A stretch of DNA of 32,091 nucleotides from Acidovorax radicis N35 (GCF_000204195.1 NZ_AFBG01000026.1:1-32091), one strand, 5' to 3'. Positions 6,709 through 13,606 are shown, numbered from the stretch's first letter. Notes: generated by a model not told the origin, from the sequence alone. Program-made: numbers and translations.

Positions 6709-8298
6709 CTAAGCCTCGTTTGAAAATCGGATGGCGTGGGGCAGCCGCTGCAGCTTTGCGCTGCGCGTCGGCGCCAGCCATTGGCTGGCCCATTGGATCT
6801 CGCCTGCCAGCCGGGCCCGCTCGCTGATGTTCACCGGGGGCTGTTGGGCCAGCCGGTGCAGGCGGGCCTTGAGGGTGTCGAACTGGGTGCGGCTGTAGTT
6901 GGTGCGCTGGTTGACCACCAGGCCCGTCACATACTGCCGCTGGTGTGCGGGCATTACGCGGGTCTTGTCCGCGCGCAGGGTGAATCCTTCGTCTTGCGCA
7001 ATGGCGGTCACCCAAGCACGAAAGTCCACCCACTGGCGGTGCAGCAGTGCCTTGGGACCCGAGAACACCAGGTCATCGGCATAGCGCGTGTAGCGCGCGC
7101 CAAAGTGCTCTGCGAGTGCGTGCAGCCGCAGGTCCAGTCCGAATGCGCACAGATTCGCCAAGGCTGGTGATGTGGGGGCGCCTTGAGGCAAATGGGGTTG
7201 CTTCGGGCGGGCACCGATGGTGTGGCGCTGCGCGATGGCCTCAGGAGGGATGGAGGTAGCTTCCAGCAACCGGTCAAGGACGGCCTGGGGAGTGCGCGTG
7301 GTGGTCAGCCGCGTCAGCAACTCGGCGGCAGGGTGGCCGTGGCCCAGTGCCCGCCATAACGCGCGCACGCGCGTGGCAGTGATGCTCGTGAAGAAATCAG
7401 CCAGATCAAACCGGATCACCACGGCCTGGTGGGTGTGAACCTGTGCATGGCTACCCACGCTGCGGCCACGCACAAAGCCATGGGCGGCCTCGTGCACAGG
7501 AACACCGGCCAGCAGGCTGTCCAGAATGCGGCGTTGCGTGCTGGCCAGGCACGGGCGGGGCGCCTCCAGCAGGCGCAGCCCGCCGCTGGGCTTGGGCAGC
7601 AAGCGATAGCGATAGTGTGAAAGGGGCAGGGCATGGCCCCCGTTCTGGCGTTCGCGCCAATGCGCATGCTCGGGCGCGAGCCACAGCAGGTCATCTAGCG
7701 AAATGGCCAGGGCCTCGGTCACGTCGGTGGCGGTCAAGAGCACCGGCGTAGTGCTGTCACGGCCCATCCATGCGGGCTGCGGGCCTGCAGCGGCAGGGCG
7801 CAGCAGCCAGTGCAACGTTTCACCGGCACGCACGTTGGCGGCCCAGGTGCGGAAAGCTCGGGCGAGTTGGGGATCAGGCCATTGGTGCACAGGCAGGGCG
7901 GGCTCGGCGTCTTCATCACCTTCGTCCGCCAGATGGTCCCAGGCATCCTGCTCTTCTGCGTCCTGGCCGCGGTTCGCCGTAAGCGCCTGCAGGGCGGAGC
8001 CGTTGCGCACCCCCGCTTTGCGCCACCAGATACCCCAGCACAGCCAGGTGGCCACGTCCTCGGGCTCCAGCCGGGCCCATTCGGGGTCGGACATGTTGGA
8101 TAGGCGGCGCAGCTGCTCGGACAAAGGCTCGGGCAGTGGATCGGGGCTGTCCGCCGGGGTGGTGCGGCCACCCAGGCAGGCACCCGCGCGCGCGGACAGC
8201 GCCTGGAGGGTGTGGCGTTCCGGCTCCCGGGCATCGGCCAGCACGGCCATCGCCAGCGCCTTGGCCAGCGCGCGTGTGCGGGCTGAAATCTTCTTCAC
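6709..8298 (-). CDS. Retron-type reverse transcriptase with a long N-terminal extension
   Basis: An RNA-directed DNA polymerase predicted to copy the adjacent RNA into multicopy single-stranded DNA. From the GTG at 8298 it has 529 residues. Residues 1-190 are an unassigned extension with a Trp-rich stretch (VATWLCWGIWWRK, about 81-93) and an acidic stretch (about 112-132). The RT core follows: LLPKPSGGLR (about 233-242), GFVRGRSV, the retron NAxxH motif as HAQVH (284-288), FDLADFF with the first catalytic Asp at 298, LPQGAPTSPALANL (370-383), YADD (406-409; bases 7072-7083) and VTG (457-459). NAxxH and VTG separate retron RTs from group II intron, DGR and abortive-infection RTs. The frame is open up to 8475, but that stretch is the non-coding RNA, so the longer start is rejected. 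GTG 8298 lacks a clear ribosome-binding sequence; ATG 8250 is the alternative. The first residue of NAxxH is His instead of Asn. Confidence 0.9.
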   Translation of the reverse strand: MKKISARTRALAKALAMAVLADAREPERHTLQALSARAGACLGGRTTPADSPDPLPEPLSEQLRRLSNMSDPEWARLEPEDVATWLCWGIWWRKAGVRNGSALQALTANRGQDAEEQDAWDHLADEGDEDAEPALPVHQWPDPQLARAFRTWAANVRAGETLHWLLRPAAAGPQPAWMGRDSTTPVLLTATDVTEALAISLDDLLWLAPEHAHWRERQNGGHALPLSHYRYRLLPKPSGGLRLLEAPRPCLASTQRRILDSLLAGVPVHEAAHGFVRGRSVGSHAQVHTHQAVVIRFDLADFFTSITATRVRALWRALGHGHPAAELLTRLTTTRTPQAVLDRLLEATSIPPEAIAQRHTIGARPKQPHLPQGAPTSPALANLCAFGLDLRLHALAEHFGARYTRYADDLVFSGPKALLHRQWVDFRAWVTAIAQDEGFTLRADKTRVMPAHQRQYVTGLVVNQRTNYSRTQFDTLKARLHRLAQQPPVNISERARLAGEIQWASQWLAPTRSAKLQRLPHAIRFSNEA

Positions 8299-8320
8299 GA
8301 AGCAGCGAAGTGTAGGAGGT

Positions 8321-8474
8321 TGGCCCGGTGCCAACCGGCGGGTTGGGCGCGAACATCGCGCCACGGGTGGCGTGACGTTCGTGCGCCGCGATGGACGCTT
8401 TGGAAGACAACACCGTGGGGCTGCCCCACGGCTCGAACCTGATGAACAGGCTCGAAATGCTTGGCACCGGGCCA
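8321..8474 (-). ncRNA. Retron non-coding RNA (msr-msd) with a1/a2 inverted repeats
   Basis: Read on the minus strand, a1 is 8474-8461 (TGGCCCGGTGCCAA) and a2 is 8334-8321, its perfect 14-nt reverse complement. The first base after a1 is G (8460) in the context AAGC, fitting the branching guanosine. Two hairpins follow: a 9-bp stem with one G-U pair and loop TTCAT (8455-8433), and an 8-bp perfect stem CCGTGGGG/CCCCACGG with loop CAG (8431-8413). A long imperfect hairpin of 17 bp with a 2-nt bulge and one A/C mismatch (8387-8346) fits the msd. An alternative 7-bp pairing (CATCGCG 8393-8387 with CGCGATG 8360-8354) is also possible. The a2 end is 22 nt before the RT start. The layout matches retrons; the exact RNA and DNA ends are not known. 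Confidence 0.87.
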
Positions 8475-8489
8475 CCGCAATTCTATGGT

Positions 8490-8545
8490 TGCTACAAAAA
8501 TAATAGCTATTGGCGCAATACCGTTAAGCGCCAGACCCAAAAAAC
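8490..8545 (+). repeat. Intergenic palindromic repeat, copy A
   Basis: This is a copy of the family with core TAGCT..GGCGC, short loop, AGCGC and GA..CC. Here the stem is TGGCGC (8511-8516) and GCGCCA (8528-8533). It fills the space between the GNAT gene and the retron RNA. Three other copies in this window (10548, 15617, 18467) share its orientation. I know this sequence type from Comamonadaceae intergenic regions. Confidence 0.75.
8500..8527 (-). promoter_or_regulatory. Candidate promoter of the retron, inside repeat copy A
   Basis: On the minus strand, TTAACG (8527-8522) and TATTAT (8505-8500) are separated by 16 nt, matching sigma70 elements at 4 of 6 and 5 of 6 positions. Transcription would start near 8493, about 20 nt before repeat a1, a sensible 5' end for a retron RNA. 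This is a pattern match only. Confidence 0.4.
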
Positions 8546-9037
8546 TCAAGAAATATCGACCTTGAGGTAGTGCGCGCCCGCAATGGGGTTGTGGTAGTAG
8601 GGCGGGATCTCTTCAAAGCCCAGGTCTGTGTACAGCGCGCGCGCCGACTCCATGTCGTCAAGCGTGTCGAGCAGCACACAGGCGTAACCCGCCTGGCGGG
8701 CGCGGTCGAGCATGGCCTCGGCCAGCTCGCGGCCCAGGCCGAAGCCGCGAAACGCCTTGCGTACGTACAGGCGCTTCATCTCGCTCGCATTGGGGTAGTC
8801 GGCGGCATCCAGCGGGCGCAGGGCGCAGCAGCCTGCGATGGCCCCTTCGACCTGTGCCAGCAGCAGCGCGCCGCGCGGCGAGCCGTAGTCGCCGGGCAGG
8901 CCCGCGAGTTCATTTTCAAAATCCTGAAAGCACAGGTCCACGCCGAGGGTGTCGGCGTATTCCCGGAAGATATCGCGGACCGCATCCATCTCGGCAGGCG
9001 AGGTGGGGGTCAGCAGGGTGACGGAAGGCTTGTCCAA
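8546..9037 (-). CDS. GNAT family N-acetyltransferase
   Basis: Predicted to transfer an acetyl group from acetyl-CoA to an amine or small molecule; the substrate cannot be told. The fold is visible as the N-terminal TLLTPTSPAEMDAVRDIF strand and helix, then MKRLYVRKAFRGFGLGREL with the acetyl-CoA pyrophosphate loop RGFGLG, and a C-terminal SARALYTDLGFEEIPPYY segment. The frame starts at TTG 9037, which keeps the first strand of the fold; the next ATG at 8989 would remove it. The length of 163 residues is normal. It ends next to repeat copy A, upstream of the retron on the same strand, but is probably an independent chromosomal gene. Confidence 0.88.
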   Translation of the reverse strand: MDKPSVTLLTPTSPAEMDAVRDIFREYADTLGVDLCFQDFENELAGLPGDYGSPRGALLLAQVEGAIAGCCALRPLDAADYPNASEMKRLYVRKAFRGFGLGRELAEAMLDRARQAGYACVLLDTLDDMESARALYTDLGFEEIPPYYHNPIAGAHYLKVDIS

Positions 9038-9083
9038 AGCGCAGCAGTGAAAAACGGCGGAAAGCGCAGTGTAGCCAGTCCGG

Positions 9084-9770
9084 CTAGAACCCGGCAGCGG
9101 CCGTCCCCAGCGACGATACCCACCAGGCTAGCGCGGCACTCAGGGCCAGCACCACCAGGGCCACGGCGCGGCTGGCCAGATCGTCGCGGGATGGCGCGGC
9201 CGGCGCGGGCAGCACCTTGTCGCCCTGCAGCATGGGCCTGACGAGCCGCTGGCGGCGCACCAGCACATAGAAAGCGATGGCGAGCAGGTGCAAGGCGACC
9301 AGCCCCAGCACCATGTACTGGCCAATTTCCTTGTGATAGCCCGTGGCCTGGCCGACCACCGCGTTCGAGACGAAACGCGTGAGCGGGCCCGCGAACGCGA
9401 TCTCGTCATCACTGAGCAGCCCGGTGCCCACCTGGGCCATCAGCACGGCCAGCAGAGCGAAGACCGACAGGGCGCCCAGCGGGCTGTGGCCAATGCTGTC
9501 CTCGGCGTGGGCCGAGCCCCGCAGATACCGCAATACCCGAACGGGCGAATACAGAAAGCTCGCGAAACGCGACCAGCGCCCGCCAATCAGGCCCCAGACA
9601 ATGCGGAACACCAGCAGCGCCAACACACCGTACCCCAGCCGGAAATGCCATTCCATGGCGTTGCCACCCACCTTGGCGGTAACGACCAGGGCCACGATGC
9701 TGGCGGCCAGGGCCCAATGGAAGATACGGGTGGGAAGGTCCCAGATGCGGGTGGTGTGCTGCTGCGTCAT
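9084..9770 (-). CDS. Cytochrome b561 family membrane protein
   Basis: A di-haem membrane cytochrome that would pass electrons in the inner membrane. The frame is open to 9875, but family proteins begin near RIWDLPTRIFHW, so the ATG at 9770 is chosen (228 residues). Candidate haem ligands are His18 in IFHW, His42 in EWHFRLG, and His in GYHKEIGQY and ALHLLA. About four or five membrane segments are visible, and the final one lies after a basic loop. It is divergent from the cytochrome c'-like gene at 9930, a common pairing in which the b-type protein reduces the soluble c-type protein. No strong ribosome-binding sequence is seen. Confidence 0.9.
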   Translation of the reverse strand: MTQQHTTRIWDLPTRIFHWALAASIVALVVTAKVGGNAMEWHFRLGYGVLALLVFRIVWGLIGGRWSRFASFLYSPVRVLRYLRGSAHAEDSIGHSPLGALSVFALLAVLMAQVGTGLLSDDEIAFAGPLTRFVSNAVVGQATGYHKEIGQYMVLGLVALHLLAIAFYVLVRRQRLVRPMLQGDKVLPAPAAPSRDDLASRAVALVVLALSAALAWWVSSLGTAAAGF

Positions 9771-9929
9771 GGTGGTGGGGGCCGGGGGTATGGAAGGGCA
9801 GATGGCCGCATTGTGAAGGAGGCTGGGTAAACCCGAAAGGGTGCCGCCGCTGCGAAATTGGCGGTAAACCGGCATACTCCCTGCGGGTCAAAAGGTTTTT
9901 GTCCACCCCACGAAAAAAGGAAACTCCCC

Positions 9930-10385
9930 ATGAAAGCACTTGCCGCGTTTGTCCTTGCCGCCGCCACGCTGACCTTGTCCGCACCGGCCTCCGCCCAGTT
10001 CGCCAAGGCGGAAGACGCCATCAAATACCGCCAGAGCGCGTTGTTCGTGATGGGCCAGCATTTCGGGCGACTCGGGGCCATGGCCAATGGGCGCATCCCC
10101 TTTGACGCCAAGGCGGCACAAGAAAACGCAGACGTGGTGGCCCAGATGGCCAAGTTGCCTTGGGCGGGCTTCGGCGCCGGCACCGACAAGGGCGCGCCCA
10201 CCAAGGCGCTGCCCGAAATCTGGACCGAACAGGCCAAGTTCAAGGAACATTCCGACAAGCTCGAAGCCGAATCGGTCAAGCTGGCCGCCGCCGCCAAGAC
10301 GGGCAGCCTGGACAACCTCAAGACGGCCTTTGGCGCCGCCGCAGGCACCTGCAAAGCCTGCCACGACAACTACCGCGCGAAATAG
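9930..10385 (+). CDS. Cytochrome c' (class II c-type cytochrome), periplasmic
   Basis: A small periplasmic haem protein, probably for electron transfer or NO binding. The start at 9930 is supported by AAAGGAA upstream and by a clean signal peptide (MKALAAFVLAAATLTLSAPASA, cut after about residue 22; the given string is the whole leader). The mature part is helical with the typical IKYRQSALFVMGQHFGRLG segment, and the haem site CKACH lies at the C-terminus (residues 141-145), as in class II cytochromes. The total is 151 residues. It is divergent from the cytochrome b561 gene and convergent with a tlpA-like gene. Confidence 0.92.
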   Translation: MKALAAFVLAAATLTLSAPASAQFAKAEDAIKYRQSALFVMGQHFGRLGAMANGRIPFDAKAAQENADVVAQMAKLPWAGFGAGTDKGAPTKALPEIWTEQAKFKEHSDKLEAESVKLAAAAKTGSLDNLKTAFGAAAGTCKACHDNYRAK

Positions 10386-10387
10386 GG

Positions 10388-10540
10388 TACATCCCCCTGA
10401 GCGGCTGCGCCGCTTCTCCCTTCTCTCTGCGCTACGCGCTCCGGGAAGGGGGACGACGCCAGCGCACGCAAGCGAAGCGCCGCCCACGCGGCTTGGCGGC
10501 CCATGCACGGCGTCCGCTGGTCTGGGCAGCGCCAGTTGCA
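10388..10540 (+). repeat. Burkholderiales-type intergenic repeat element (single copy here)
   Basis: This stretch contains AGCGGC-TGC-GCCGCT, then CTTCTCCCTTC opposite GGGAAGGGGGACGACGCC, followed by GGCGGCCC. The combination of a GAGCGGC/GCCGC palindrome with a GGGGACGACGC segment resembles a common intergenic repeat of Comamonadaceae and relatives. It has no coding capacity of its own and fills most of the gap between two convergent genes. Recognition is from memory. Confidence 0.45.
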
Positions 10541-10547
10541 GATGCCA

Positions 10548-10600
10548 TTTTCAATATTGATAGCTGCTGGCGTTTGCTGCATAAGCGGAAAAGGCCGATT
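10548..10600 (+). repeat. Intergenic palindromic repeat, copy B
   Basis: The sequence has TTGATAGCTGCTGGCG, a loop, ATAAGCG and AGGCCGATTT, the same order as copy D at 18467. Its 3' part (AGGCCGATTT) is the left arm of the terminator at 10589-10620. Confidence 0.75.
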
Positions 10601-10620
10601 TCATGAGAAATCGGCCTTTT
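10589..10620. terminator. Bidirectional terminator between cytochrome c' and tlpA-like genes
   Basis: AAAAGGCCGATTT (10589-10601) and AAATCGGCCTTTT (10608-10620) form a perfect 13-bp stem with loop CATGAG. It has an A-run on one side and a T-run on the other, so it can stop transcription from both converging genes. Confidence 0.9.
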
Positions 10621-10649
10621 GTCTTTGGAAGGACTGAGGGGGATGCGGC

Positions 10650-11153
10650 TCAGGTCTCGGCCAGCAGTTTCTCGATGAGCTGGTGCAGCTCGGGGAAGTT
10701 GGGTGCGCCCACATAGGTCTTCACGATCTCGCCGCGCTTGTTCACGATGAAGGTCGAGGGTGTGAGCCGCACATCGCCCCAGGCCTGGGCCACCTTGCCG
10801 GTGTTGTCGATGGCCACCTGGAAGGGCAGCTTGCGGGTTTCGGCAAAGTTCACCACGTAGCTGGGTGGGTCGTAGCTCATGGCGACGGCCAGGGTGTCGA
10901 AGCCTTTGCCGTGGTACTTGTTGTAAGTGGCCACGATCTCGGGCATTTCGGCCACGCAGGTGGTGCAGCTGGTGGCCCAGAAATTCACCAGCGTGACCTT
11001 GCCGTGCAGATCGGCCGTGGATTTGCTGGAGCCGTCCAGCAGCACAAAGGTGGATTCCGGTGCCGCAGAGCGGCCCGTATCCAGGTACACATAGGCGCCC
11101 ACGGCCGCAAACGCTGCCACTGCCACACCTGCCGCCCAATGTTTGATCGCCAT
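10650..11153 (-). CDS. TlpA/ResA-like thiol-disulfide oxidoreductase
   Basis: A membrane-anchored periplasmic thioredoxin-fold protein of the kind that reduces apocytochrome c cysteines or handles disulfides. The 167-residue protein has an N-terminal signal anchor (about residues 7-24) and the thioredoxin core with VNFWATSCTTCVAEMP, where the CXXC is Cys63-Thr-Thr-Cys66. The usual Trp before CXXC is replaced by Ser. A GGAAGT sequence lies just before the ATG. It faces the cytochrome c' gene across a shared terminator, which fits a role in cytochrome maturation, but the order alone does not prove it. Confidence 0.9.
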   Translation of the reverse strand: MAIKHWAAGVAVAAFAAVGAYVYLDTGRSAAPESTFVLLDGSSKSTADLHGKVTLVNFWATSCTTCVAEMPEIVATYNKYHGKGFDTLAVAMSYDPPSYVVNFAETRKLPFQVAIDNTGKVAQAWGDVRLTPSTFIVNKRGEIVKTYVGAPNFPELHQLIEKLLAET

Positions 11154-11334
11154 GACTTCCTATCCATCCAGAACTGTGGGCCGGGCCCCCGCCGGCAAGG
11201 GCCGGACACCGCACCGAAACCCGGCTGTAGCCGAGGCCTCGATTGTCGCAGCATGGTGGATTCCCGTGGCGCGCAAAAGTTCGGGCCAAAACGACTGGAC
11301 CGCCACCGCACGCGGCTGTGCCGATAATCGACCA

Positions 11335-11889
11335 ATGAACCGAACTCCGACCCGGGCTGCGGCCCTGCCGCCCGTGCTGTTGGTGATGTGGCTGGCAGGC
11401 TGCAGCCCCGCGCTGAACTGGCGCAGCGTGCCACTGCCCGAGGCCTCCATCACCGTCACGTTGCCCTGCAAGCCCGACCAGGCCGTGCGCGTGGTGGAAC
11501 TGGCGGGGTCACCTGTCGAGCTGGCCATGGCGGGCTGCGATGCCGATGGCGCCACTTTTGCGGTATCGCACGCGGCGCTCCCCGATCCGGCCCTGGCGGG
11601 CGCTGCGCTCACCCACTGGCGTGCGGCTGCCATCGCCAACCTCGGCAACGGTGCGGCGGCCAGCGCGGTCGATGTGCCATATGCGCCGCCCGGCGTGTTG
11701 CCCTTGCCGCAGTCCGTGCGTACGGTGGTGCAGGGCCAGCGCGCGGATGGCGGCGCGGTGGTCGCCCAGGGCGTGTGGTTTGCACGCACCGTGGGGCCAC
11801 AAATGCGGCTGTACCACGCGGTGGTCTACACCAGCAAGCCTCGGCCCGAGGTGGCTGACCAGTTCTTTGCCGGGATCACGCTCCAATGA
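11335..11889 (+). CDS. Predicted lipoprotein of unknown function
   Basis: The ATG at 11335 gives a 185-residue protein with a lipoprotein signal: short basic start, hydrophobic run and lipobox LAGC (Cys at about residue 22). The mature part contains PLPEASITVTLPCKPDQAVR, a second Cys in MAGCDADG, and a C-terminal VVYTSKPRPEVADQFFAGI segment; I do not recognise a domain. The upstream frame to 11143 is spurious because it runs across the divergent promoter region shared with tlpA. The stop overlaps the MFS start codon (ATGA), so the two are probably co-translated. Confidence 0.8.
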   Translation: MNRTPTRAAALPPVLLVMWLAGCSPALNWRSVPLPEASITVTLPCKPDQAVRVVELAGSPVELAMAGCDADGATFAVSHAALPDPALAGAALTHWRAAAIANLGNGAAASAVDVPYAPPGVLPLPQSVRTVVQGQRADGGAVVAQGVWFARTVGPQMRLYHAVVYTSKPRPEVADQFFAGITLQ

Positions 11890-13157
11890 CTGGCCACAGC
11901 GTGTTGCCGCGGCGCGCCGCAGTCATCGTCTTCCTGGCCTTCGCCTTCGCCTACTTCCTGTCGGCCCTGGTGCGGGCCGTCACGGCCACCCTGGCGCCCA
12001 CGCTGTCGCAGGAGTTTTCGCTGCACGCCAGCGACCTGGGGCTGTTGGCTGGGGGGTACTTCCTGGGCTTTGCCGCTACGCAGTTGCCGCTGGGCACCTG
12101 GCTGGACCGGCATGGCCCCCGGAAGGTAGCGCTGGGATTTTTGGGCGTGGCCGTGGTGGGCAGCCTGGTGTTCTCGGTGGCCACGGGATTTTCGGGCCTG
12201 CTGGCCGGGCGCGTGCTGTGTGGCGCCGGGGTCAGCGCCTGCCTGATGGCGCCGCTCACCGGTTATCGGCGCTGGTTCGAGCCCACCACGCAAATGCGCG
12301 CCAACTCCTGGATGCTCATGACGGGCTCGCTGGGCATGGTGGCGTCCACGCTGCCGGTGCAGTGGGCCTTGCCGCTGGTGGGTTGGAGGCCCCTGTTCTG
12401 GGGGTTGGCGGCGCTGATCGCGCTGTCGATGGTCGTGATTGCGGTCTGGGTGCCGGGCTGGGCTGCGGCCACCCCGGGTGCGCATGTTGCCAAGCCTGAA
12501 TCGGGCAACAGTGCCGCAGTGCCCCAGGGCTACGCGATGGTGTGGCGCCACCCCTATTTCCAGCGCCTGGCTCCCTTGGGGTTCTTTGTGTACGGCGGCA
12601 TGGTCGCCATGCAGACGCTGTGGGCTGGCCCATGGATGCAGCGGGTGGCGGGCTACACGCCGCTGGAGGCCGCGACGGGGTTGTTCTGGATCAACGTGTC
12701 CATGCTCTGCACGTTCTGGACCTGGGGCATGGTCAACCCCTGGCTGCTGCGCAAGGGGCTGGGGGCGGACCGGCTGATGGCTGCGGGCCTGCCGCTGTGC
12801 CTGGTGGTGCTGGTGGGCATCCTGTTCGCGGGGCCGCAGGCAGGGGGCGGGGCCTGGGCGCTGTTCTGTGTGTCGTGCACGTTTGTGTCGCTGTCGCAGC
12901 CTGCGGTGGCCATGGCGTTCCCGCAGGCGCTCGCCGGGCGTGCGTTGTCGGCCTACAACCTGGTGATTTTTGCGGGTGTGTTTGTGGTGCAGTGGGGCAT
13001 TGGGCTGGGGGTGGACGCCTTTGCCGCTGCGGGCCTGTCTACCGTACGGTCCTTTCAGGCGGCCATGGCGGTGTACCTGGCGTGCAACGCAGGCGCCTAC
13101 GCTTGGTTCCTGCTGCAGGGGCGGCGCCATAATGTGCTGCAAACCACCGCGCCATGA
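11886..13157 (+). CDS. MFS transporter
   Basis: A 12-helix major facilitator superfamily permease in the inner membrane; the substrate is unknown. The 423-residue protein has the MFS signature between helices 2 and 3 as GTWLDRHGPRKV, and paired hydrophobic segments throughout with a longer central loop near residues 190-210. It overlaps the lipoprotein gene upstream and the PTS EIIA gene downstream by four bases each (ATGA), making a coupled cluster with the PTS genes. That coupling suggests common expression, but not that it is a PTS substrate carrier. Confidence 0.88.
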   Translation: MTGHSVLPRRAAVIVFLAFAFAYFLSALVRAVTATLAPTLSQEFSLHASDLGLLAGGYFLGFAATQLPLGTWLDRHGPRKVALGFLGVAVVGSLVFSVATGFSGLLAGRVLCGAGVSACLMAPLTGYRRWFEPTTQMRANSWMLMTGSLGMVASTLPVQWALPLVGWRPLFWGLAALIALSMVVIAVWVPGWAAATPGAHVAKPESGNSAAVPQGYAMVWRHPYFQRLAPLGFFVYGGMVAMQTLWAGPWMQRVAGYTPLEAATGLFWINVSMLCTFWTWGMVNPWLLRKGLGADRLMAAGLPLCLVVLVGILFAGPQAGGGAWALFCVSCTFVSLSQPAVAMAFPQALAGRALSAYNLVIFAGVFVVQWGIGLGVDAFAAAGLSTVRSFQAAMAVYLACNAGAYAWFLLQGRRHNVLQTTAP

Positions 13158-13606
13158 GCACCACCAGCATCCTCATCATTGCCCACGCCCCGTTGGCCCA
13201 TGCACTGCGCGAATGTGCGCTGCATGTGTTTCCCGACTGCGGCGACAGCGTGGCCGCCCTCGACGTGCAGCCCAACCAGCCGCCCGAAGAATCGTTGGCG
13301 CAGGCCCGCATCATGCTGCACCAGCTGGGCGCAGATTCCACCCTGGTGCTCACCGACGTTTTCGGTGCCACCCCGTGCAACGTGGCGCAGCGCGTGATCG
13401 AGAACGTGCGCTCGCGCCTGGTGACGGGTGCCAACCTGCCCATGCTGCTGCGCGCCGTGAGCTACCGCCACGAACCCCTTGATTCAGTGGTCACCCGCGC
13501 CGTGGTGGGGGGCACCCAGGGCGTCATGCAGGTGGCCATCTCCGCACCGCAGAACCAGAACACCCGCAACCGACATGATCAAGACCCGTACGACCATCAG
13601 CAATAA
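13154..13606 (+). CDS. PTS EIIA component, mannose (EIIA-Man) family
   Basis: A cytoplasmic phosphocarrier that accepts phosphate from HPr. The 150-residue protein starts with the EIIA-Man fold strand and the active-site His11 in ILIIAHAPLA, and has the LVLTDVFGATPCN segment typical of the family. No EIIB or EIIC permease gene is nearby, so it probably has a regulatory role, as proposed for the incomplete PTS of betaproteobacteria. Its 3' end overlaps the HPr start by 32 nt, and the last dozen residues (RHDQDPYDHQQ) look like overlap-derived sequence, not conserved protein. Confidence 0.93.
   Translation: MSTTSILIIAHAPLAHALRECALHVFPDCGDSVAALDVQPNQPPEESLAQARIMLHQLGADSTLVLTDVFGATPCNVAQRVIENVRSRLVTGANLPMLLRAVSYRHEPLDSVVTRAVVGGTQGVMQVAISAPQNQNTRNRHDQDPYDHQQ

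Noticed and set aside
6709..8298. RT as part of a group II intron or a diversity-generating retroelement
   Set aside because: No maturase or HNH part, no domain V-like hairpin and no template/variable repeat pair was seen; retron motifs and an a1/a2 repeat pair are present.
8299..8475. Coding extension of the RT to an ATG at 8475
   Set aside because: The stretch coincides with the a1-msr-msd-a2 structure and its translation does not resemble RT sequence; the start is placed at 8298 or 8250.
7703..8503. 266-codon open frame on the plus strand opposite the retron, considered as an antisense effector
   Set aside because: Ser/Arg/Ala-rich composition, no ribosome-binding sequence and no domain features; it is a shadow of the RT gene.
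8546..9037. GNAT acetyltransferase as the retron effector
   Set aside because: It lies upstream of the non-coding RNA, separated by an intergenic repeat, and looks like a common stand-alone acetyltransferase; linkage in other genomes would be needed.
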